From positions 3,041,501 to 3,105,500 of the forward strand of contig NZ_JUHB01000001.1 in assembly GCF_000799565.1 (NCBI RefSeq): a stretch of DNA of 64,000 nt. The letters run 5' to 3'. Position 1 is the stretch's first letter. The number at the start of each line of letters is the position of its first letter. Below, one piece after another: positions 1 to 8,195 of this stretch. Below the pieces are notes generated by a model. The model made no database searches. It worked only from the letters and a program-made list of their open reading frames with translations, and was not told where the DNA came from. Position numbers and translations under genes: made by a program. Source of the DNA: Cellulophaga sp. Hel_I_12 (GTDB lineage: Bacteria; Bacteroidota; Bacteroidia; Flavobacteriales; Flavobacteriaceae).

Positions 1-1
1 A

Positions 2-1117
2 ACCGATTTTACACGTGTAATTATTCAAAATAGTGAAATCGCCTTTTCATTTTTTAAGTCCGTTTTCATTGGTGATAAAATCATGGCTCAAAATCACCAG
101 GCCATTATCGCCCATGAATTGGTGCATATTCGTCAGGGGCATTCGTACGATCTCATCTTTTTTGAATTGATGCGAGTCGTAGCTTGGTTTAATCCTTTGG
201 TGTATGTGTATCAAAACAGAATTTCAGAAGTGCACGAGTTTATTGCGGATGCCGCAGTGGCAAAAACGCATAAAAAAGAACAGTATCAATTATTGCTAAC
301 GCAAGTATTTAGAACACAACATATATCTTTCATCAATCCATTTTTTAAATCATCATTAATCAAAAAACGAATCGTCATGTTACAAAAATCAAAATCAAGA
401 AAGGCCTTAGCCTTAAAGTATGCATTAGTAGTACCCGCATTTTTAGCTATTTTATTTTATACCTCCTGTGAAAGTGATAGTAAAATAATAGATGAAGAGG
501 TAGGTATGGAAACTATAACTGAAGAGTTAAGTGTGTTAGAAGTTAGCGACATTAAAAATCCTACTTCAGAAGAAGCAATTAAAATCAATCACTTTTTTAA
601 TGATTTAAGTGGAAAGGGTAATTTTATTATTAAAGATAATAAAGGAGGTTCGATAGAATACAAAATAAGTTCATCGGGAGATAACACAACTTATTTTAAA
701 ATCAAAAGGAATGATGAAGATAAGGCAGGAAATTTTCAAGAAAAAAATATGGATTTTAATGATGCTCAGTTAGACATTCCGTTTTCAGTCATTGAAAATC
801 CACCAGTTTTTCCGGGCTGTGAAGATGCCGATGATAAAAGAGCTTGTTTTCAAGAAAAAATGTTTTCGCACATCAGTAAAAATTTTAGGTATCCTGAAGA
901 TGCTCAAGAAAATGGAATTCAAGGTAAAGTATATATAAATTTTATTATTGGAACCGATGGAAGTATTCAAAAGGTAAGAACAAGAGGGCCTAATGTGTCT
1001 TTGGAAGAGGAAGCTGAGCGTATTGTTGCAAAGCTACCAAAAATGACCCCTGGTTTGCAAAGAGGAAAAGCAGTAAATGTGCCTTTTTCAATCCCTATTA
1101 CGTTTAAATTAGAGTAA
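2..1117 (+). CDS. M56 (BlaR1-like) peptidase-TonB fusion, 5' partial
   Basis: The 5' end lies outside the window. Frame 2 is open from base 2 and matches the paralogues downstream (NSEIAFSFF), so the ATG at 83 is internal. The zinc peptidase motif HELVH (bases about 113-127) marks an M56/BlaR1 antirepressor-type membrane peptidase. A hydrophobic segment at bases 407-466 is followed by a linker and a TonB C-terminal-like domain (about 790-1117, core IQGKVYINF). Known family role: BlaR1-like proteins sense envelope signals and cleave BlaI; in Bacteroidota they are often fused to TonB domains. It precedes a blaI-like gene, an order unlike the classical blaI-blaR1. The signal sensed is unknown. 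Confidence 0.85.
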   Translation, partial: TDFTRVIIQNSEIAFSFFKSVFIGDKIMAQNHQAIIAHELVHIRQGHSYDLIFFELMRVVAWFNPLVYVYQNRISEVHEFIADAAVAKTHKKEQYQLLLTQVFRTQHISFINPFFKSSLIKKRIVMLQKSKSRKALALKYALVVPAFLAILFYTSCESDSKIIDEEVGMETITEELSVLEVSDIKNPTSEEAIKINHFFNDLSGKGNFIIKDNKGGSIEYKISSSGDNTTYFKIKRNDEDKAGNFQEKNMDFNDAQLDIPFSVIENPPVFPGCEDADDKRACFQEKMFSHISKNFRYPEDAQENGIQGKVYINFIIGTDGSIQKVRTRGPNVSLEEEAERIVAKLPKMTPGLQRGKAVNVPFSIPITFKLE

Positions 1118-1205
1118 ATAAACAGTCAGATTGAGGTGCTACGTTGGCAATGGGATTGCGTCGCTACGCTCGCAATGAAAAATAACAAAAGAAATACAAA
1201 CCAGA
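1118..1205. repeat. short intergenic hairpin
   Basis: The gap between the first M56 gene and blaI contains an imperfect palindrome with ATTGCG and CGCAAT arms around a tcgctacgct loop (about 1154-1175). It resembles the small chromosomal intergenic repeats also seen near 10240 and 13735. There is no T-tract, so it is not a clear terminator. I see no BlaI-type operator here. Confidence 0.35.
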
Positions 1206-1565
1206 ATGAAACAATTAACAAAAGCGGAAGAAGAGGTAATGCAAGTATTGTGGCAGTTGCAGAAATGCAACGTAGCTGCTGTGATTGAGCAGTTGCCAGA
1301 ACCAAAACCTGCCTACAATACGGTATCTACTATTGTACGTATTTTAGAAAGTAAGGGTTTTGTAGCACATGAGCAAGAGGGTAAAGGTTATTTGTATTTC
1401 CCGTTGCTTAAAAAGTCGGACTACAGCAATCAATCGATAAACAAGCTAGTCGATGGTTATTTTCAAGGGTCGTTTAAAAGTATGGTGTCGTTCTTTGTGA
1501 AGAAGAATGATATGAACTTGTCAGAATTAGAGGCCATTTTAAAAGAAATTAAAAAAGAAGACTAA
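1206..1565 (+). CDS. BlaI/MecI-family transcriptional repressor
   Basis: A 119-residue protein of normal BlaI length. The N-terminal winged helix starts LTKAEEEVMQVLWQL and runs through the PAYNTVSTIVRILESKGF recognition region; the C-terminal part is the dimerisation helix. BlaI proteins bind TACA/TGTA-type palindromes as dimers and are inactivated by proteolysis through their BlaR1 partner. The stop overlaps the next ATG by one base (TAATG), so it is translationally coupled to the M56 gene at 1565. It probably represses this whole M56-TonB cluster, with the operator presumably upstream of the window. A second BlaI lies at 18706-19071. Confidence 0.92.
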   Translation: MKQLTKAEEEVMQVLWQLQKCNVAAVIEQLPEPKPAYNTVSTIVRILESKGFVAHEQEGKGYLYFPLLKKSDYSNQSINKLVDGYFQGSFKSMVSFFVKKNDMNLSELEAILKEIKKED

Positions 1566-2884
1566 TGCTACAATACGTTTTAGAGTGCATGGGGTTTCAA
1601 CTACTTTTTTTAATCATCTACGATGTTTTTTTAAAGAAAGAAACCTTTTTTCAATGGAATAGAGCGTATTTATTAAGCACTTTTTTGGGTTCTATGATAC
1701 TACCTTTCGTGAAAATTGATGAATTTTTTACGAATGTTGCCACGCCTCTAGTTGCGTATCCAAAGCTTGTTTTACATCGAACAAACGATACTATTACAGT
1801 TGCAATGCCTCAACAAAACGGATTTGACTTGCCTTGGGGAATAATGTTGCTTTTTTTAGGAATGTTTTTAGCTTCTTTAATTTTTGCTAAAAAGATGTAT
1901 CATATACATCAACTGAAAAACAAAAATACCGTTGAATATATAGATAATTATAAACAATTTACCTTAAGTGATAGCGAAATTGCTTTCTCATTTTTTAGGT
2001 CAATTTTCATTGGAGATAAAATAAGTACACAGAATCGTAAAACAATCATTGACCACGAATTAATTCATGTTCGTCAAGGCCATTCCTATGATTTATTATT
2101 TTTTGAATTGATGCGAATTACTACTTGGTTTAATCCCTTGGTATATGTGTATCAAAATAGAATTTCTGAAGTACATGAATATATTGCCGATGCAGCCGTG
2201 GGAAAAAATCATAAAAAAGAGCAATATCAACTATTGCTAACGCAAGTATTTCAAACACAGAATATATCTTTTATAAACTCATTTTATAAATCATCATTAA
2301 TCAAAAAACGAATTGTCATGCTACAAAAATCAGAATCAAATAGATTGTCAAAACTTAAATTTTTAATGCTAATGCCACTGTTAGTATCTATGGTGTTTTA
2401 CACCTCTGCACAAACTCAGAATATACAATACAAACCTTTTGTTGCGCTTGATGAAATGGTTGTAGTAAGTTATTTAGATGAAGCCATTAATGAAGAAAGT
2501 AAATCATTTCCGACAACGATTTCAGAGCCCATACTTTCCGAAAGTCAAGGCGAATTTGATAGCTTTCCGGTATTTTCAAATTGTGAAAGTAACGGCAATA
2601 CAGAAGCCTGTTTTCGAGCTTCATTTATGAAGCATATAAGCCAAGTATTTCAATATCCAGAAGATGCAAAAACCGAGAAAGTACAAGGAAAGGTGTATCT
2701 TATTTTTACTATTTCAGAAAAAGGTGTTGTAGAAAAAATCGTAAAACGTGGACCAAATGCCTCTTTAGAAAATGAAGGGGTACGGATGATTGCAGAGTTA
2801 CCAAAAATGAAAACGCCAGCCATGAAAAATGGTAATGCAATAGCCGTTGAGTTTTCAGTCCCAATTAATTTTAGATTGCAATAA
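1565..2884 (+). CDS. M56 (BlaR1-like) peptidase-TonB fusion
   Basis: 439 residues. The N-terminus has membrane helices (start MLQYVLECMGFQLLFLIIYD), then the zinc motif HELIH at about residues 164-168 with the downstream EVHEYIAD helix that supplies the third ligand. A transmembrane segment at about 263-280 precedes a linker and a TonB-like domain (about 332-439). It is thought to be an inner-membrane sensor-protease whose periplasmic C-terminus could contact an outer-membrane protein. The start is fixed by the 1-bp overlap with blaI. Its first 100 or so bases are almost identical to those of the next gene, which points to recent tandem duplication or gene conversion. Confidence 0.9.
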   Translation: MLQYVLECMGFQLLFLIIYDVFLKKETFFQWNRAYLLSTFLGSMILPFVKIDEFFTNVATPLVAYPKLVLHRTNDTITVAMPQQNGFDLPWGIMLLFLGMFLASLIFAKKMYHIHQLKNKNTVEYIDNYKQFTLSDSEIAFSFFRSIFIGDKISTQNRKTIIDHELIHVRQGHSYDLLFFELMRITTWFNPLVYVYQNRISEVHEYIADAAVGKNHKKEQYQLLLTQVFQTQNISFINSFYKSSLIKKRIVMLQKSESNRLSKLKFLMLMPLLVSMVFYTSAQTQNIQYKPFVALDEMVVVSYLDEAINEESKSFPTTISEPILSESQGEFDSFPVFSNCESNGNTEACFRASFMKHISQVFQYPEDAKTEKVQGKVYLIFTISEKGVVEKIVKRGPNASLENEGVRMIAELPKMKTPAMKNGNAIAVEFSVPINFRLQ

Positions 2885-2910
2885 TACAAGATATAAAGCA
2901 ATGCTAGTAA

Positions 2911-2943
2911 ACCATTCTCAACGAAATTAAAAAAGAAAACTAA
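2911..2943 (+). pseudogene. vestige of a blaI 3' end
   Basis: The bases directly before the ATG at 2943 (…GAAATTAAAAAAGAAAACTA) closely match the last codons and stop of the real blaI before its own partner at 1565 (…GAAATTAAAAAAGAAGACTA). The similarity runs on into the coding sequence. The simplest reading is that a blaI-blaR unit was duplicated and the second blaI was deleted down to this tail. Confidence 0.65.
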
Positions 2944-5825
2944 TGCTACAGTACGTTTTAGAGTGCATGGGGTTTCAACTACTTTTTTTAATCATCTACG
3001 ATGTTCTTTTAAAGAAAGAAACCTTTTTTCAATGGAATAGAGTGTATTTAATAGGCACCTATGTATTGTCTCTGGTTTTGCCATGGATTAAGATTGAAGC
3101 ACTTGCAACGAGCGTTGTAAAGCCCGTAATTGTTTATGATGACTATTTATGGACAGCCACAAGCGATTTGGAAATTGCAGTAGTGGCTGCCGAAACACCA
3201 ACTTTCGAAATGCCTTGGCAAGCTGTTTTTATGTATGGTGGCATGTGCATTGCTTTATTGATTTTTGGTTATAAATGGCTTCAAATACAAGGCTTGCGAA
3301 AAGATGCAGAGGTCATTAAACTGGCTGCTTTTTCGAAAGTGATTGTTAAAAATAGCGAAATCGCTTTTTCATTCTTTAAGTCTATTTTCTTAGGCGATAA
3401 AATCGTAGCCCAAGAACACGAAAGCATTATTCAGCACGAGTTAGTGCATATTCGTCAAGGCCATTCCTATGATTTGCTATTTTTTGAACTCCTACGAATC
3501 GTCAATTGGTTTAACCCTTTGGTCTATGTATATCAGCATAGAATTTCTGAAGTACATGAGTTTATTGCCGATGCTCAGGTGGCTAAAACCCATAAAAAAG
3601 AACATTATCAACAGCTGCTAACCCAAGTTTTTCAGACAGAACATATTTCGTTTATTAATCCGTTTTTTAAAAGTTCATTAATCAACAAAAGAATTCAAAT
3701 GCTGCAAAAAGCACAATCAAAAAAGATATTTCAACTAAAGTATTTATTACTGGTGCCGATGGTGTTGGGGATGTTGTTTTATACCGCCATGGCAAATACT
3801 AGCGAATTAACGAGTACCTCCGAAATTCAAGTCGTGGATGATGCTGCTTTGATTAAAAAAGTACAAGCTGAGGTAGATGAAGAGGTGTTTGAGTTTGGTT
3901 CGGTAAACGCAGCATTTTTAAATTCGGAATACATTAAAAAAGATCGTGTAGAAGATCAAATTTTAACTAAAGAAGATTTTTTTAAGAAAGAAATTTTAAC
4001 CAAAATGTTTTTTGGGCTAATTGATGAGTTAAATGTCGAGAAAAATTCAAAACTTTCAAAACAAAGGATGGCAGATAGATTTCCAATGCCTTCAACATCG
4101 CGATATGAAAACTATGCCAATCGAAAAAAAGCCTTTCAGATATTAGATGCAAACTTAAAAATCTCTATATCAGCGTTTAGTAACGAAGTGATTTTACTGA
4201 ACTCAAAAATTGAATATCCTACAAACTATACGCTAGTTAACGTAAAAGATGCCACTGATTTAACAGGCGATGAAATTCGAATGTTCAATGGTATTATGAA
4301 TGATATTTCAAAAAATAATAAAATCGAAAATATTGTCATTACTGATGGGACTTATGATTTTCGTGTATATCAAAAAGAATTTATTCGGGTAGAGGCTTAT
4401 GAAAACTTAGCCATTCCAGAAGGACAGGTGCTAAGAAATGAAGCTACCATAACCTATCGTGTTGCTGATGTTCAAAATTTAACTCCAGAGGAGAACATAA
4501 AACGAAAAGCACTCATCGATGAGGTTTTGGCTGAAAATGGGTATGATACTTTAGTAATCACCGATGGTAAATTAAAAACCATTGTTACTCATAATAGCTT
4601 GACCACTACATCAGCAGAAGTTAATGGAGTTCAAGAGACGATTGATATTCCTTTTTCGATGGTTGATGAAGTACCCATTTTTCCGGGTTGTGAAAATGCT
4701 ACGGATAAAAAAGCTTGTTTTCAAGAAAAAATGTACGAGCATATCAGTAAAAATTTTCGATATCCTGAAGAGGCACAAGAAAAAGGAATTCAAGGAAAAG
4801 TATATGTAAATTTTGTTGTTGATACTGACGGTGTTATTCAAAAATTAAGAATGCGCGGCCCAGATGAGCTTTTAGAAAAAGAGGCTTTAAGAATTATAGC
4901 TCTTTTACCAAAAATGACACCCGGTAAGCAAAAAGGAGAAGTAGTGGGCGTCACGTATTCGATACCTATCACCTTTAAGTTAAATTCTAAGACAACGGAT
5001 GTAGAGTTCAAAGAGAAAGTTAACAGGTACAACAAATTAGATACAGAACGTAGGCGATTATTAAAATCTGCTTCTGAAAATCATCCGACTATTAAAAATT
5101 TAGATGAGCAACTTATTCGGTTAGAATTAGCCATTAAGGATGAAAAAGAACTTCTAAAAAACAATGCAGATCAATCCTTAATTTCTTTTCAGACAGCGGA
5201 TAAGAAACCTATTTTTTCAGGTTGTGAAAATGCTAGCGATAAAAATGCATGTTTTGATCAAAAAATAAGGGAACATATAAATCGCAATTTTAAGTACCCA
5301 ATAGAAGCCCAGAAAAAAGGAATCCAGGGTAAAGTATATGTTCTATTTCATATTGAAACCGATGGGAACATATCAAACATTAAAATGCGTGGGCCTGACC
5401 CTATTTTAGAAAAAGAAGCAGCGCGAATAATTTCACTGTTGCCAAAGATAAAACCTGCAGAGTTTCGCGGTAAAAAAGTGAGTGTACCCTACACTATGCC
5501 CATTAATTTTGTGTTGAATGAAACGCAAAGTGATGTGACGAAATCAAAAGAAACAACCGATTTTATGTATGTGGAAGCTAGTAAAACATCAAAAAACGGT
5601 AAAACCTATATTTCAGGAAAAGTATTCGATAAAAACTCAGGACTTCCAGGAGTAAATATCACAATTAAAGATACGAATTTTGGAGCAGTGACCGATTATG
5701 ATGGTGAATTCACCATTGCGGTGGAAGATGGGCAAGTACTCCTTTTTCAGTATTTAAAAATACCGAATGCCATCCTTACCGTAACAGAGAAGGATAGCTA
5801 TAAAGTGAGTTCTCCTAAAGAGTAA
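2943..5825 (+). CDS. M56 peptidase with two TonB-like domains and a carboxypeptidase-regulatory-like domain
   Basis: 960 residues, twice the length of its neighbour. Layout: N-terminal membrane part and HELVH at about residues 165-169, a membrane segment at about 272-290, and a long linker containing two related stretches ending in DxxGTYDF-like and DGKL motifs. Then come TonB-like domain 1 (about 576-682), a coiled linker, TonB-like domain 2 (about 755-860) and a beta-sandwich CarboxypepD_reg-like domain (about 887-950, KTYISGKVFDKNSGLPGVN), as found at the N-terminus of SusC/TonB-dependent receptors. The duplicated TonB module and the receptor-type plug-like domain suggest contact with outer-membrane transporters. 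Function is inferred from domains only. Confidence 0.85.
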   Translation: MLQYVLECMGFQLLFLIIYDVLLKKETFFQWNRVYLIGTYVLSLVLPWIKIEALATSVVKPVIVYDDYLWTATSDLEIAVVAAETPTFEMPWQAVFMYGGMCIALLIFGYKWLQIQGLRKDAEVIKLAAFSKVIVKNSEIAFSFFKSIFLGDKIVAQEHESIIQHELVHIRQGHSYDLLFFELLRIVNWFNPLVYVYQHRISEVHEFIADAQVAKTHKKEHYQQLLTQVFQTEHISFINPFFKSSLINKRIQMLQKAQSKKIFQLKYLLLVPMVLGMLFYTAMANTSELTSTSEIQVVDDAALIKKVQAEVDEEVFEFGSVNAAFLNSEYIKKDRVEDQILTKEDFFKKEILTKMFFGLIDELNVEKNSKLSKQRMADRFPMPSTSRYENYANRKKAFQILDANLKISISAFSNEVILLNSKIEYPTNYTLVNVKDATDLTGDEIRMFNGIMNDISKNNKIENIVITDGTYDFRVYQKEFIRVEAYENLAIPEGQVLRNEATITYRVADVQNLTPEENIKRKALIDEVLAENGYDTLVITDGKLKTIVTHNSLTTTSAEVNGVQETIDIPFSMVDEVPIFPGCENATDKKACFQEKMYEHISKNFRYPEEAQEKGIQGKVYVNFVVDTDGVIQKLRMRGPDELLEKEALRIIALLPKMTPGKQKGEVVGVTYSIPITFKLNSKTTDVEFKEKVNRYNKLDTERRRLLKSASENHPTIKNLDEQLIRLELAIKDEKELLKNNADQSLISFQTADKKPIFSGCENASDKNACFDQKIREHINRNFKYPIEAQKKGIQGKVYVLFHIETDGNISNIKMRGPDPILEKEAARIISLLPKIKPAEFRGKKVSVPYTMPINFVLNETQSDVTKSKETTDFMYVEASKTSKNGKTYISGKVFDKNSGLPGVNITIKDTNFGAVTDYDGEFTIAVEDGQVLLFQYLKIPNAILTVTEKDSYKVSSPKE

Positions 5826-5843
5826 TTAAAAAGAATACCCGCA

Positions 5844-6989
5844 TTGAAAAAAATCATTTTTATATTTTTTTGTTTAGTCGTGTTAAAAGCCGAGGCACAA
5901 GCTTCGGCTTTGGTCATTGCCGATAGTTTGTATACGATAGGAAATTTTACAGCCGCTATCAACCAATATTCTAAGGTAAATGACCAGCAAGCACAACTAC
6001 AAATTGCTAGAGCCTATAATTTGGTTCGCAATTACGACAAGGCTATGGTTCAATATGAGAATTACATAGAAAACAATCCTCAAGATCAAATAGCGAATTT
6101 CGAGTTGGGTAAACTCTATGGAAAAACTAAAAAATATACCAAGGCTAAGGAAGTATTTCAAAAGCTGGTGGCTAAAAATTTAGAAAATCCTGAGTACTAT
6201 TATTACCTCGCAGATACCTTTGCATCACTAAATGCTGAAACAGAAAGTATAGCACTGTACAAGAAAGCCATAGCGATAGATAGTACGCACTTACGAAGTA
6301 TTTTCGAAGTGGCTAAATACCATGTTAAACTTCAGGATCGAGATTCTGTAGTTAAATATGCCGATAAAGGATTGCGTTTTTATGAAAATGATGTGTCTAT
6401 CATTAACCTAAAAGCATTGGCTTTATTTAATAATGACGAATTTAAAGCCAGCATTCCCTTGTTTGAAAAAATGGTAGCATTAGGCGAAAAGCAGCCTTAT
6501 ATTTTTGAACGTTTAGGGAATGCCTATTTTTCATTGAATAACTTAGAAAAAGCTAAAGAAAACTACAAAACATCACTTTTTTATGATGCTTTAAATCCCA
6601 GCCCTAAAGTACTTTTTAATTTAGGAAATGTGTTTTGGGAAGAAAAGCAACTCGATAGTGCCGCAGTGTACTTTCAAGAGGCGATAGATGTACAAGTGGT
6701 ATTGTTTGACAAAGAATACCAAGCTTTAGCACGGATTTATAGCGAAAAAAAAGATTTTAAAAACGCCCTGAAGTATTACAAATTGGCCCACGAGGAAGAC
6801 CCTTCAAATGTTATTTATTTTTATCAAGTTTGTTTTGTGGCCGATCGCTATTATAAAGATCCAAAAGTGAAATTAAGCTATTACGAACAGCTTTTAGAAA
6901 ACTATAAAGGGCAAAGAGCTTATTTTATAGAATTTGCACAACGCCGAATATCAGAACTTAAAGAGGAAATACATACGGCTTCTGAGTAA
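5844..6989 (+). CDS. secreted TPR-repeat protein
   Basis: 381 residues from a TTG start, 18 bp after the preceding stop. The N-terminus is a signal peptide (MKKIIFIFFCLVVLKAEAQA). The rest is tetratricopeptide repeats, clearest as NFELGKLYGKTKKYTKAKEVF, YYYLADTFASLNAETESIALY and ERLGNAYFSLNNLEKAKENY. TPR proteins are protein-interaction scaffolds. Here the protein is the probable periplasmic partner of the M56-TonB cluster because it is co-oriented and tightly spaced. No catalytic motif is visible. Confidence 0.85.
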   Translation: MKKIIFIFFCLVVLKAEAQASALVIADSLYTIGNFTAAINQYSKVNDQQAQLQIARAYNLVRNYDKAMVQYENYIENNPQDQIANFELGKLYGKTKKYTKAKEVFQKLVAKNLENPEYYYYLADTFASLNAETESIALYKKAIAIDSTHLRSIFEVAKYHVKLQDRDSVVKYADKGLRFYENDVSIINLKALALFNNDEFKASIPLFEKMVALGEKQPYIFERLGNAYFSLNNLEKAKENYKTSLFYDALNPSPKVLFNLGNVFWEEKQLDSAAVYFQEAIDVQVVLFDKEYQALARIYSEKKDFKNALKYYKLAHEEDPSNVIYFYQVCFVADRYYKDPKVKLSYYEQLLENYKGQRAYFIEFAQRRISELKEEIHTASE

Positions 6990-7033
6990 AACGATAAAAA
7001 AATCGTAATTTTCGGCAAAGATTTTTAAGGCAC

Positions 7034-7510
7034 ATGCGGAGTGTATTATTTTTATGCGGATTTTTTCTCTTTTCTTCCTGTGATTTATTTACTTCAAGAG
7101 AAGTAAAAACACAAGCCTTGGTAGCAAAAGAAATGAAAAACATCGATTTCAATGATGTGGATCAGTTTCCTCTTTTTGAGAATTGTGATGAAACCAAAGC
7201 AAAAGAAGCCAATAAACAGTGCTTTGTTGACACCCTGCTGCTTCATTTTAAGCGATCCCTAGAAGATTTTGAATTTATATTGAAAGAAGAGATGGTCGAT
7301 ACCCTTTATGTCGATTTTTTAATGGACAAAACGGGAACCATAGCTGTTTTAGATATCGAACATAATGCTATTGTTGACGAACAAATTCCTGAGTTTGATG
7401 CGGTAATCACACAATGTTTACTAACCCTACCCCAAGCAACACCAGCGCTAAAAAGAGGTATTCCTGTACGTGCAAAGTTTAGAATCCCTATAGTATTAAA
7501 TACCAAATAA
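7034..7510 (+). CDS. small lipoprotein resembling a free-standing TonB C-terminal domain
   Basis: 158 residues with a short hydrophobic leader ending in a lipobox-like FFLFSSC (Cys16), so probably a lipoprotein. The body keeps the layout of the TonB-like domains in the neighbouring M56 proteins: a FPLFENCDE opening matching FPVFSNCES/FPGCE, a second Cys in a CF pair, a YVDFLMDKTGTI strand matching YLIFTISEKGVV, and a closing KFRIPIVLN strand. It lacks the N-terminal helix and proline region of true TonB. It sits 44 bp after the TPR gene and 7 bp before ruvC. I infer an accessory of the M56-TonB system. Confidence 0.65.
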   Translation: MRSVLFLCGFFLFSSCDLFTSREVKTQALVAKEMKNIDFNDVDQFPLFENCDETKAKEANKQCFVDTLLLHFKRSLEDFEFILKEEMVDTLYVDFLMDKTGTIAVLDIEHNAIVDEQIPEFDAVITQCLLTLPQATPALKRGIPVRAKFRIPIVLNTK

Positions 7511-7517
7511 AACGCTT

Positions 7518-8072
7518 TTGGCCAACGAAAAAATTATTTTAGGAATAGATCCAGGTACCACCATTATGGGTTTTGGTTTGATTAAGGTAGTGAATAAAAA
7601 AATGGAGTTTCTTCAAATGAATGAACTTTTATTGACGAAGTATGATGACCATTATGTAAAATTAAAATTAATTTTTGAGCGTACTATAGAGCTCATCGAC
7701 ACCTATCACCCTGATGAAATAGCCATTGAAGCCCCATTCTTTGGAAAAAACGTGCAGTCTATGTTAAAATTAGGCCGAGCACAAGGTGTGGCCATGGCAG
7801 CAGGCTTATCACGAGAAATTCCGATAACAGAATACCTTCCCAAAAAAATAAAAATGGCGATTACTGGGAATGGTAATGCCAGTAAGGAACAAGTGGCTAA
7901 AATGTTACAAGGCTTATTAGGATTAAAAACCTTACCTAAAAATCTGGACAGTACCGACGGACTTGCCGCAGCCGTTTGTCATTTCTACAACGAAGGTAAG
8001 GTAGAAGTGGGTGCCAACTATACGGGTTGGAGTGCCTACATCAAACAGAATCCTAAAAAATTAAATAAGTAA
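7518..8072 (+). CDS. ruvC: crossover junction endodeoxyribonuclease RuvC
   Basis: 184 residues from a TTG start. RuvC resolves Holliday junctions made by RecA and RuvAB. The RNase H-like acidic residues are visible: Asp in GIDPGTT (residue 11), Glu in AIEAPFF (about residue 71), and the C-terminal pair in LDSTDGLAAAVCHFY. Length is normal for the family. It follows the TonB-like lipoprotein by 7 bp and precedes hemW. Confidence 0.95.
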   Translation: MANEKIILGIDPGTTIMGFGLIKVVNKKMEFLQMNELLLTKYDDHYVKLKLIFERTIELIDTYHPDEIAIEAPFFGKNVQSMLKLGRAQGVAMAAGLSREIPITEYLPKKIKMAITGNGNASKEQVAKMLQGLLGLKTLPKNLDSTDGLAAAVCHFYNEGKVEVGANYTGWSAYIKQNPKKLNK

Positions 8073-8079
8073 AGAATAA

Positions 8080-8195
8080 AAGGCCCCTAGCCCCCAAGGG
8101 GAGGAACAACGACTGTTAATTTGAGGAAAAACAGCCCCATAGCGTCCAAAGGGTGAAATTCTTCTGCTGACTCAAAAGAAAATAAACTTTAAACC
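8080..8195. repeat. CCCCAAGGGG-type intergenic repeat
   Basis: The ruvC-hemW gap contains a GC-rich inverted motif (cccctagcccccaagggg, about 8083-8100). A related form, ctccccctttgggggcggg, lies at 8230-8250 inside the annotated 5' end of hemW, and another at 13884-13905. This looks like a small dispersed chromosomal repeat family. Confidence 0.5.
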
